A model generated the notes under the pieces. The model did no database searches. It saw nothing but the letters and a program-made list of their open reading frames with translations, and was not told the DNA's origin. Of a stretch of 64,000 nt of DNA, positions 57,989 to 64,000 are shown piece by piece. The position numbers and the translations under genes are program-made. The stretch's first letter is position 1, and the number at the start of each line of letters is the position of its first letter. The DNA lies in assembly GCA_030425925.1 (NCBI GenBank), contig JAUHZO010000003.1, forward strand, positions 327,391 through 391,390, given 5' to 3'. Source of the DNA: Alphaproteobacteria bacterium (lineage in GTDB: Bacteria > Pseudomonadota > Alphaproteobacteria > Rhodobacterales > Rhodobacteraceae).

Positions 57989-60229
57989 TCAGCCCCGGCC
58001 CTTGAGCGCCGCCAGAACCTTGGACGGCGACATGGGCAGATGGGTCAGGCGCACGCCCACGGCATCCTCGATGGCGTTGGCGATGGCCGGAAGCGGCGGG
58101 GTGATGCCCGTTTCGCCAACCCCGCGCACACCGTAGGGATGGCCGGGATTGGGCACCTCGACGATGACGGTGTCGATCATCGGCAGGTCCGACGCCACCG
58201 GCACCCGGTAGTCGAGGAAGGCGGGGTTCGCGAGGCGGCCCCTGTCGTCATAGACATATTCCTCGTTCAGCGCCCAGCCGATGCCCTGCACCGCGCCCCC
58301 CTGGTACTGGCCTTCGACATAGGCGGGATGGATCGCGCGGCCGGCATCCTGCACCACCACGTAGCGCAGGATGGTCACGCGCCCGGTTTCGGGATCGACC
58401 TCGACATCCACGACATGCGCCCCGAAGCTTGCGCCGACACCTTCGGGCAGGCCTTCGTGATGGCCCGAGATGGGCCCGCCGGTCTGCCCCATCTTGCCGG
58501 CGATCTCGGCGATGGTCATTGGCGGGAAACGGCCCGCGTTGGGACCGGCCGGCTGCGCCGCGCCGTCCACCCATTCCACCGCCTCGGCGTCGATACCCCA
58601 TTCCGCGGCCGCGCGGCGGCACATCTCGGCAATCGCCTGTTCGGCGGCGACCACGGCGGCCTTGCCGCTGGCAAAGGTCGCACGGCTGCCATGGGTCGGC
58701 TCGTTCACGCCCAACGCGCCGGTCTCGACCACATTCACGCGCACGTCCTCGTAGGGAATGCCCAGCCGTTCCGCCACCATCAGCGCGATGGAGGCGCGGC
58801 TGCCGCCGATATCGGGCGTCCCGACCGAGACCTGCGCCGTCCCGTCCTCGGAGATGGCCATGCTGACCGAGGTCTCGCCACTATGGTTGAACCAGTAGCC
58901 CGAGGCGATGCCCCGGCCCTGGTTCGGACCCAGCGGTGCGGCCATGTTGGGATGGCCTTTCGCCGCCTCCAGCACCTCGACCAGCCCGATCGAACCGAAG
59001 GTCGGGCCATAGCTGGCGCGGTCGCCTTCGCGCACCGCGTTGGTCAGGCGCATCTCGACCGGGTCGATGCCCAGTTCGCGGCACATCTCGTCCAGCAGGC
59101 TTTCCACCGCAAACGCGCCCATGGGCGAGCCCGGCGCGCGATAGGCAGCGCATTTCGGGCGGTTGGCCAGCACGTCATAGCCGATATGCTGCACCGCAGG
59201 CAGCTTGTAGGGGGCAAAGGCGCAATAGAGCGCCATGTCCACCGGAGCGCCCGGAAACGCACCGCCCTGCATCCGGAACTCGGCGCGGGCGGCGGTGATG
59301 GTGCCGTCCTTCTTCATGCCGATCCTGACATCCATGCTGGCCGAGGCGGTGGGACCGGTGGCGCGCAGGACCTCGGCGCGGCTCATGACGATCTTGACCG
59401 GACGCCCGCCGGCCTTGCGCGACAGCGCCAGGCTCAGCGGTTCCATGAAGATCGTGGTCTTGCCGCCAAACCCACCGCCGATCTCGGACGGGGTGACGCG
59501 CAGCTGAGCCGTTTCCAGCCCCAGCACGGCGGCGCACATGCGACGGATGTACCACTGCCCCTGGGTGCAGACCCACATCTCGCCCGCGCCGTCGGCACCA
59601 AGCTGACCGACGCAGGCATGCGGCTCGATATAGCCCTGGTGCGCGGCCTCGGTCCGGTAGCTGCGTTCGCGCACGATGTCCGCCTCGGCAAAGCCCGCCT
59701 CGATATCGCCATGGCCGAACTCCATGTAACGCACGACATTGGGGGGCATGCCTTCGGGCACGCTGGCATCGGCAGCGCCCTGCCGGATCACCGGTGCGTC
59801 GGGCCGGATGGCGTCGTCGACGTCGATGACATGCGGCAGCACCTCGTAGTCGACCTCGATCAGGCGGGCCGCCTCTTCGGCCAGAAGCCGCGAGGTGGCG
59901 GCAACGGCAGCCACGGCGTGACCGTCATAAAGAGCGCGATCGCCCGCAAGGGTGTTTTCCTGCAGGTCCCAGTCTTCACCCTCGAGCCCGTCGGGCAGGT
60001 CGGCCCGGGTGACCACGGCCTTGACGCCCTCCAGTGCCAGAGCCCTGGACGTGTCGATACGGACGATCCGGGCATGGGCGTGCGGCGACCGAACAACCGC
60101 CCCGAACAGCATCCCTGGCAGCGCGAAATCCGCGCCATAGCGGGCGCGGCCCGTCACCTTGTCCAGCCCGTCCGGGCGGTCCGGGCGCGTGCCGATCAAC
60201 CGGAATTCGGTCAGTCCATCCTTTGCCAT
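57989..60229 (-). CDS. Xanthine dehydrogenase family, molybdopterin-binding subunit
   Basis: The 746-residue protein has the two-domain Mo-hydroxylase layout: an N-terminal a/b hammerhead ('DKVTGRARYGADFALPGMLF') and a molybdopterin-binding part with 'TPSEIGGGFGGKTTIF', 'PDIGGSRASIALMVAERLGI' and the catalytic glutamate E706 in 'RGVGETGITPPLPA'. The active-site loop 'KCAAYRAPGSPMGAFAVESL' is like that of CO dehydrogenase-like and nicotinate-type hydroxylases, but lacks the CoxL 'AYXCSFR' signature. It would hydroxylate a heteroaromatic or aromatic acid. It overlaps the 2Fe-2S gene by one base. Confidence 0.92.
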   Translation of the reverse strand: MAKDGLTEFRLIGTRPDRPDGLDKVTGRARYGADFALPGMLFGAVVRSPHAHARIVRIDTSRALALEGVKAVVTRADLPDGLEGEDWDLQENTLAGDRALYDGHAVAAVAATSRLLAEEAARLIEVDYEVLPHVIDVDDAIRPDAPVIRQGAADASVPEGMPPNVVRYMEFGHGDIEAGFAEADIVRERSYRTEAAHQGYIEPHACVGQLGADGAGEMWVCTQGQWYIRRMCAAVLGLETAQLRVTPSEIGGGFGGKTTIFMEPLSLALSRKAGGRPVKIVMSRAEVLRATGPTASASMDVRIGMKKDGTITAARAEFRMQGGAFPGAPVDMALYCAFAPYKLPAVQHIGYDVLANRPKCAAYRAPGSPMGAFAVESLLDEMCRELGIDPVEMRLTNAVREGDRASYGPTFGSIGLVEVLEAAKGHPNMAAPLGPNQGRGIASGYWFNHSGETSVSMAISEDGTAQVSVGTPDIGGSRASIALMVAERLGIPYEDVRVNVVETGALGVNEPTHGSRATFASGKAAVVAAEQAIAEMCRRAAAEWGIDAEAVEWVDGAAQPAGPNAGRFPPMTIAEIAGKMGQTGGPISGHHEGLPEGVGASFGAHVVDVEVDPETGRVTILRYVVVQDAGRAIHPAYVEGQYQGGAVQGIGWALNEEYVYDDRGRLANPAFLDYRVPVASDLPMIDTVIVEVPNPGHPYGVRGVGETGITPPLPAIANAIEDAVGVRLTHLPMSPSKVLAALKGRG

Positions 60230-60711
60230 CACGCGGCCTCCTGTCGCATTTCCGCCGCCGCATCCATCACGGCGCGGACGATCTTGTCATACCCGGTGCA
60301 GCGGCAAAGATTGCCGGCCAGCCAATAGCGCACCTCTTCCTCGGTCGGATCCGGGCTGCGCGCCAGCAGCGCCTTGGCCGCGACCAGGAACCCGGGGGTG
60401 CAGAACCCGCATTGCAGCGCCGCATGTTCGATGAACTTGCGCTGGAGCGGATGCAGGTCGTGGCCGTCGGACATGCCCTCGATGGTATCGACCCGCTTGC
60501 CATTTGCCTCGACGCCCAGCACCAGGCACGAGCAGACCAGAACGCCCTCCATCTCGACGCTGCAGGCCCCGCAATCGCCGGTGCCGCAGCCTTCCTTGGT
60601 GCCGGTCAGGCCGACATGGTCGCGCAGGCAATCCAGCAGCGTCTCGCGCGGGTCGGCGAGGAATTCGACCGCGTCGCCGTTCACGGTGGTGGTAACGTGG
60701 ACCTTGCTCAT
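60229..60711 (-). CDS. Xanthine dehydrogenase family, 2Fe-2S subunit
   Basis: The 160-residue protein has the plant-type cluster cysteines C42, C47, C50 and C62 ('KEGCGTGDCGACSVEMEG', 'VCSCLV') and the second cluster cysteines C101, C104, C136 and C138 ('LQCGFCTPGF', 'GNLCRCTGYDKIV'). It carries electrons from the molybdenum subunit to the FAD subunit. It overlaps the FAD gene by four bases and the molybdenum subunit gene by one. All eight cysteines are present. Confidence 0.95.
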   Translation of the reverse strand: MSKVHVTTTVNGDAVEFLADPRETLLDCLRDHVGLTGTKEGCGTGDCGACSVEMEGVLVCSCLVLGVEANGKRVDTIEGMSDGHDLHPLQRKFIEHAALQCGFCTPGFLVAAKALLARSPDPTEEEVRYWLAGNLCRCTGYDKIVRAVMDAAAEMRQEAA

Positions 60712-61574
60712 GCGTTTTCTCCCTTGGCGCGGGCATGGGCAATCCGTGCCGCGCGTTTCGCCAGCACGCCTGCCACCTCGGTGCGGAAGGCAATCGTGCC
60801 GCGCTTGTCGTCGATGGGGCGGCAGGCGGCGCTGGCCGCTTCGGCCAATGTCCCCAGCGCGGTGTCGTCCAGCGCGGTGCCGATGATCGCCGCGGATGCG
60901 GCGGGCACGCTGACCACGGTGGGTGCCACTGCCCCCAGCACCACGCTGGCCTCGGTCACGGTGTCGCCGTCGCAGCGCAGGTTCACGGCACAGCCGACCA
61001 CGGCGATGTCCATCTCGGTGCGCGGGATGAAGCGCAGATAGGCATCGCCCCCCGCCGTGCCCCGGGGCGGCAGAAGGAGTGCGCTGATCACTTCGCCCGG
61101 CTGCAGCGTTGTCCGCCCGGGACCGGCCGGAATGTCTGCGACCGGCACAACGCGGCCGCCGTCCGGCCCGGTGATCTCGGCCATGGCACCGGCAGCGACC
61201 AGCCCCGGCACGCTGTCGGCAGCGGGCGAGCCGTTGCACAGGTTCCCGACCAGCGTGGCGCGGCCCTGGATCTGGGTCGAGCCCACCAGTTCCATGCCCT
61301 CGACCACCCCGGGCCAGTCGGCGCGGAGCGCTTCATGCGCGCCAAGCGCGATCCCCGGCACCGCGACGCCGATCCGCCAGCCGCCCTCGGGCGTGGGGTC
61401 GATCCGGTCGACGCCGTCGATCTTCTTGAGGTCGATCAGGTCATCCGGCAGCACCATCCCGGCCCGCATCTGGACCAGAACGTCGGTCCCGCCAGCCAGG
61501 AACCGGGTCACGCCCTGCGCTGCTGCGGCAATTCCCGCCGCCTCTGCGAATGTCGTTGGTGTGTGATATCGCAT
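60708..61574 (-). CDS. Xanthine dehydrogenase family, FAD-binding (medium) subunit
   Basis: The 288-residue protein has the FAD motifs 'FLAGGTDVLVQMRAG' and 'ATLVGNLCNGSPAADSVPGL', and the CO-dehydrogenase-like C-terminal domain. The ATG at 61574 has a GGAGGAAAG ribosome site; the longer frame is rejected. With the two genes that follow it forms a medium-small-large order like coxMSL. It oxidises the reduced clusters using an electron acceptor. It is the first gene of the operon, whose leader is in the 544-base space to the right. Confidence 0.93.
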   Translation of the reverse strand: MRYHTPTTFAEAAGIAAAAQGVTRFLAGGTDVLVQMRAGMVLPDDLIDLKKIDGVDRIDPTPEGGWRIGVAVPGIALGAHEALRADWPGVVEGMELVGSTQIQGRATLVGNLCNGSPAADSVPGLVAAGAMAEITGPDGGRVVPVADIPAGPGRTTLQPGEVISALLLPPRGTAGGDAYLRFIPRTEMDIAVVGCAVNLRCDGDTVTEASVVLGAVAPTVVSVPAASAAIIGTALDDTALGTLAEAASAACRPIDDKRGTIAFRTEVAGVLAKRAARIAHARAKGENA

Positions 61575-62118
61575 CTTTCCTCCATGCTGGTCCGGCGGAC
61601 GCCACAGGCCACCCGTCAGACCCGGGACCGGGACACCGCGCGCCCCGATCGTATTCCCCTTCCCGGCCACGAACCGGCCACCGCGAAGCGGTCCGGTCTG
61701 CACCTGTGCCGCCGAAGACGCCTCTTCGGTGTTCCAACGTCTCTTGTCGCTGACAGTATCGCATCTGACGACAACTCTGCGCACCATGTTTGCGTCCGGT
61801 TCTGGCACGGGTGCGGCAAGTTCGATCCGGGACTCATTCAATTCGAAGACATGGACCGTTGCAAGTTCGTATTCCGGCTGTGCCCCCTGAAAACCGGATT
61901 CACACCATGGGCGGCAAGACACGCGAAAGGATTGCCGACCGGAAGACAAGAGGCGAAGATAGGGCCGATCTGGAGGGCATTGACGAGGCGGACCCGGCGA
62001 CCCGCTTGGACCATCCGCTGCCGGCACCCTGATCTGCAGCGGGCGAAACCGCGCCCGGCTTGCCTGGACCCAACCCCAGGGGCGGCGCTGATGCCGGCCC
62101 GAACGAACGGAGACAGCC
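61575..62118. promoter_or_regulatory. 544-base divergent region between the molybdoenzyme operon and a Gfo/Idh/MocA gene
   Basis: I see no convincing gene here; the open frames crossing it have no family resemblance or ribosome site. It must hold promoters for both sides. A small hairpin (CCGAAGA at 61712-61718 with TCTTCGG at 61723-61729) would be in the leader of the molybdoenzyme transcript. A molybdenum-cofactor riboswitch is possible in such a leader but was not recognised. The right 250 bases are GC-rich and unstructured to the eye. Confidence 0.4.
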
Positions 62119-63144
62119 TTGACGACAAGACTTGCCGTAATCGGCGCTGGCGTGATGGGGGCCGATCACGCCGCGATCGTGGCGCAGGACATGCCCGGTG
62201 CCCTGCTTCAGGTGGTGTGTGACATGGACGAGGCCCGTGCGCGGGCCGTCGCGGATACCCTGGGGGCCGCCGATATCGGCACCGATCCCGAAGCCGTCAT
62301 CGCGCGGAAGGATGTCGATGCCGTGATCATCGCGTCGCCGGATTTCACCCATGCGCCCTTGTCAAAGGCCTGCATCGCAGCGGGCAAGCGCGCGCTGTGC
62401 GAAAAGCCCCTCTCTCAGAGCGCGGACGCGTGCCGCGAGGTAATGGCCGCCGAAGAGGCCGCGGGCGCGCGGCACGTCATGCTGGGCTTCATGCGCCGGT
62501 ATGACCAGTCTTATGTCGAGATGCGCGCCGCCCTGGACTCGGGCGCGCTGGGGCGGGCGCTGATGATGCACAATTTCCACCGCAACGTGGAAACACCGGC
62601 GGCCGATTTCACCGGGGCGATGGCGATCACCAATTCCGCGCCGCACGAATTCGACGTGGCGCGGCATGTGCTGGGCGCGGAATACAGCAGTATCACCGCG
62701 CACCAGCCGCGCCGGTCAGACACGCGTGTGGCCCCCGTGGTCATGGTGCTGGAAACCACGGACGCGCAACTGGTGACCATCGAGATCAACAACAACGCCG
62801 CCTATGGCTATGACGTGCGCGCCGAACTGGTGGGCGAAGCGGGCAGCGTATCCATGAACACCGTGGCCCATACGCGGACCGACATGAAACTGGCCTCTGC
62901 CACCCGCTATGACGCCGACTGGCGCAGCCGCTATCACGAGGCCTATGTGCGGCAGAACCGGGCGTTCCTGCGCTTTGTCGAAACCGGCACCTTCCCTGAA
63001 ATCGCTGCTGACTGTTGGGATGGCTATTGCGCCGCAAAGGTCGCCGAGACAGGGGTCAAGGCGCTGGAAACCGGGACGAAACAACCGGTCGAAATGATGG
63101 AGAAACCAGAGTTTTATGCCATGCTGAAAGGAGGTGCGGCATGA
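62119..63144 (+). CDS. Gfo/Idh/MocA-family oxidoreductase, inositol-dehydrogenase-like (fifth of five)
   Basis: The 341-residue protein starts with TTG at 62119, six bases after a GGAGA ribosome site; no in-frame ATG gives a better start. It has 'RLAVIGAGVMGADHAAIVAQ', the EKP lysine in 'RALCEKPLSQSADACREV', and the catalytic 'NSAPHEFDVARHVLGAEYSS'. 'MLGFMRRYDQSYVEMRAALD' is typical of inositol 2-dehydrogenases and related enzymes. Its stop overlaps the start of a truncated gene by four bases, so another enzyme of the pathway was once encoded downstream. Confidence 0.87.
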   Translation: MTTRLAVIGAGVMGADHAAIVAQDMPGALLQVVCDMDEARARAVADTLGAADIGTDPEAVIARKDVDAVIIASPDFTHAPLSKACIAAGKRALCEKPLSQSADACREVMAAEEAAGARHVMLGFMRRYDQSYVEMRAALDSGALGRALMMHNFHRNVETPAADFTGAMAITNSAPHEFDVARHVLGAEYSSITAHQPRRSDTRVAPVVMVLETTDAQLVTIEINNNAAYGYDVRAELVGEAGSVSMNTVAHTRTDMKLASATRYDADWRSRYHEAYVRQNRAFLRFVETGTFPEIAADCWDGYCAAKVAETGVKALETGTKQPVEMMEKPEFYAMLKGGAA

Positions 63145-63251
63145 CGGCTGGCCTGGCGTCCGTCAACGCCATGGTGATGGTGTATTCCCGGCAAGCGGCC
63201 AATCCTCAGCGCAGCAACGTCCCGGGCGTCGACGGGAGCCGTTTCGGCTGA
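63141..63251 (+). pseudogene. Truncated gene, first part only, coupled to the inositol-dehydrogenase-like gene
   Basis: The frame starts with an ATG that overlaps the upstream stop (ATGA) and has a perfect AAAGGAGGTG ribosome site inside the end of the upstream gene. It codes only 36 residues (MTAGLASVNAMVMVYSRQAA, then 16 more) before TGA at 63251. Such coupling points to a normal downstream gene, often a sugar-phosphate isomerase/TIM-barrel protein in this setting, that has been cut off. The break probably lies within the first 20 or so codons. It could instead be a genuine leader peptide, which is less likely. Confidence 0.5.
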
Positions 63252-63410
63252 CGGACACCGCAGTGTCGCTGGATGGATGTCTGCCGGGTATCGTGCACGT
63301 CCAAATCGCGGTTCAGCCAGATTTCGAACGGCACGGTCTGCAAATCAACTCGTCCTGCCCCAACGGCACGCGGCGGTCCTGAAACAGGCCGCGGCTCAGA
63401 ACGCAAAAAA

Positions 63411-63428
63411 GCCTCCCGTGCGGGAGGC
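63411..63428 (-). terminator. Rho-independent terminator on the minus strand
   Basis: GCCTCCCG (63411-63418) pairs with CGGGAGGC (63421-63428) around TG. On the minus strand the stem is followed at once by six T's, as in an intrinsic terminator. It stands about 30 bases beyond the tRNA-like end at 63458-63469, which is where a tRNA terminator would be. Confidence 0.72.
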
Positions 63429-63457
63429 TCTTGAACGGTTTTTTCCATTGCGATGAT

Positions 63458-63469
63458 TGGTTGCGGGGG
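63458..63469 (-). tRNA. Possible 3'-end remnant of an initiator tRNA-Met
   Basis: On the minus strand the 12 bases CCCCCGCAACCA equal the last part of the acceptor stem and the CCA end of the alphaproteobacterial initiator tRNA. The rest of the tRNA is absent: upstream sequence on that strand does not fold into a T-arm. A terminator follows 30 bases later. The simplest reading is an attachment-site or recombination remnant of a tRNA-fMet gene. Twelve bases alone could be chance; the terminator placement argues against it. Confidence 0.45.
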
Positions 63470-63914
63470 CTCGCAACTCACGATTTCTGCAGTTGGTGGA
63501 GAGCGTAGTCCCGCGGCCTGTGGCGTAGAAGTGGCCACCACATCTTGCAATGGGCCCAACCGTGCTGTTTCAACCTTGGCGACGACAAAGGATAGAGGCG
63601 AGATATCATGTGCACACGTTCCGCATGCGCAACCTGCCCAACCGCACTATATCGCTGCGGCTTCGGCCGGATCCTCCATAGGTGCAGCAATTGACGGCGC
63701 TACCTCCGTGGCCGCTTGCAGGGGCATTAAGATGTCTCCTCGGGGTTGCTCGATCTCGGACCAATTCCGTGATGGCCAGCAAATGCACATGACACCCCGC
63801 CAACCTCCCCGCCGCACACAAAGACAGGCTATTGGCGGTTGTTTTGCGTGTCTGAAAATACCTCGACCCAAGCACTAGGTCACGCACTCATAAATGGCTA
63901 GCGGCGCTTGAGGA

Positions 63915-64000
63915 TTGCTGATTCACTCTCTCACGGGAGGAGAGCAGCATGTCGCAACGTCGCTACGAACTGACGGACTTTGAATGGTCGATCATCGAGC
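63915..64000 (+). mobile_element. Left end of an IS5-family insertion sequence, cut by the window edge
   Basis: A transposase start at 63949 is preceded by about 50 bases that look like an IS left end, beginning near GGCGCTTGAGGATTGCTGA just after a CTAG (about 63898-63901). IS5-family elements often use YTAR-like targets. The exact terminal repeat cannot be fixed without the right end. Confidence 0.6.
63949..64000 (+). CDS. IS5-family transposase, N-terminal part
   Basis: The visible 17 codons read MSQRRYELTDFEWSIIE, the usual opening of IS5/IS427-type DDE transposases in alphaproteobacteria, with a GGGAGGAGAG ribosome site just upstream. The rest lies outside the window, so integrity of the element is unknown. 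It ends the accessory-looking stretch from 63141. Confidence 0.75.
   Translation, partial: MSQRRYELTDFEWSIIE

Larger units (their letters stand above)
63252..63948. other. Stretch of about 700 bases without a recognisable gene
   Basis: No frame here has a recognisable family or a convincing start. The base composition looks less GC-rich than the rest. It holds a minus-strand hairpin terminator (63411-63428), a 12-base match to the 3' end of an initiator tRNA (63458-63469), a minus-strand copy of the GGTATTTTCA repeat piece (63853-63869), and at its end the left part of an insertion sequence. A 26-codon minus-strand frame beginning MPLQAATEVAPSIAAPMEDP has a ribosome-like site but no known family. 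The whole looks like a rearranged junction. Confidence 0.5.

Noticed and set aside
57989..60229. Aerobic CO dehydrogenase large subunit (CoxL form I)
   Set aside because: The gene order resembles coxMSL, but the CoxL active-site signature with its cysteine is not seen; 'KCAAYRAPGSPMGA' belongs to other molybdenum hydroxylases.
58040..60328. Long plus-strand open frame opposite the molybdenum subunit gene
   Set aside because: Same reasoning: antisense to a well-conserved enzyme with intact catalytic residues, and low-complexity composition without family motifs.
63206..63559. 117-codon minus-strand open frame
   Set aside because: It runs through the terminator hairpin and the tRNA-like end, has no ribosome site, and shows no family resemblance.
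1..64000. CRISPR array, rRNA operon or intact tRNA gene
   Set aside because: No regularly spaced direct repeats, no rRNA-like stretches, and no complete cloverleaf were seen by eye; the only tRNA signal is the 12-base 3' end at 63458-63469.

Overview
The window looks like chromosome of a GC-rich alphaproteobacterium of the Rhodobacterales, most likely the marine Roseobacter group. This is inferred from gene content: three TRAP transporters, a DUF4212/sodium-solute symporter pair beside acs, a D-erythronate dehydrogenase, many Gfo/Idh/MocA oxidoreductases, and short intergenic hairpins with GAAGAAG tails that I recall as common in that group. No sequence search was run, so the placement rests on recognition of families. 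Genes are dense, and many are joined by 1, 4 or 8 base overlaps.

Layout, left part. 1-847: minus-strand start of an AsmA-like protein and a small hypothetical gene. 1008-2624: a winged-helix/TolB-like/TPR regulator broken by one in-frame TAG. 2665-7620: rimO, a selenium-binding protein 56/methanethiol oxidase family gene, a small membrane protein, and a LuxR-type regulator coupled to an HTH protein. 7838-11382: thymidine kinase, then a tightly coupled trio (PLP lyase, M24 hydrolase, Asp/Glu racemase fold) that resembles parts of ectoine-utilisation operons.

11736-21359 is an acetate locus: acs, an adenylate kinase, DUF4212 and an ActP-like symporter, closed by a hairpin. A signalling block follows: a cNMP/CBS/DUF294 nucleotidyltransferase-like protein, a small membrane protein, a single-domain response regulator, and a membrane PAS/degenerate-kinase protein fused to an intact DnaQ-type DEDDh exonuclease. 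This block is the most unusual thing in the window. I propose that it is a nucleotide-based control unit for acetate uptake or activation.

21370-44013 is a sugar-acid catabolic region. The minus-strand genes (enolase-superfamily dehydratase, D-2-hydroxyacid dehydrogenase, FAH hydrolase, IlvD/Edd dehydratase, SDR) fit a non-phosphorylating route like that for L-fuconate or L-rhamnonate. The plus-strand genes are denD, a DctPQM TRAP system divergent from a GntR regulator, two PhyH-type oxygenases, an altronate/galactarate dehydratase-like protein, a KDG kinase, an EamA transporter and four Gfo/Idh/MocA oxidoreductases, three of them coupled in a row.

44021-61574 is a second catabolic region, mostly minus strand. 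It holds a TRAP system with a LigM-like tetrahydrofolate-dependent O-demethylase and a GntR regulator with a clear palindromic operator. Next is a TAXI-TRAP/IclR/FAD monooxygenase/SDR operon, facing a ThDP enzyme and a TauE/SafE-type permease. Last is a three-subunit xanthine-dehydrogenase-family molybdoenzyme with a MoaD/ThiS-like protein at the end. The substrates are unknown; aromatic or N-heterocyclic compounds are plausible.

62119-64000 is a broken edge. A Gfo/Idh/MocA gene is followed by a truncated coupled gene, then about 700 bases without a recognisable gene. That stretch carries what looks like the last 12 bases of an initiator tRNA with its terminator, and it is followed by the start of an IS5-family transposase. 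This suggests an integration or rearrangement boundary.
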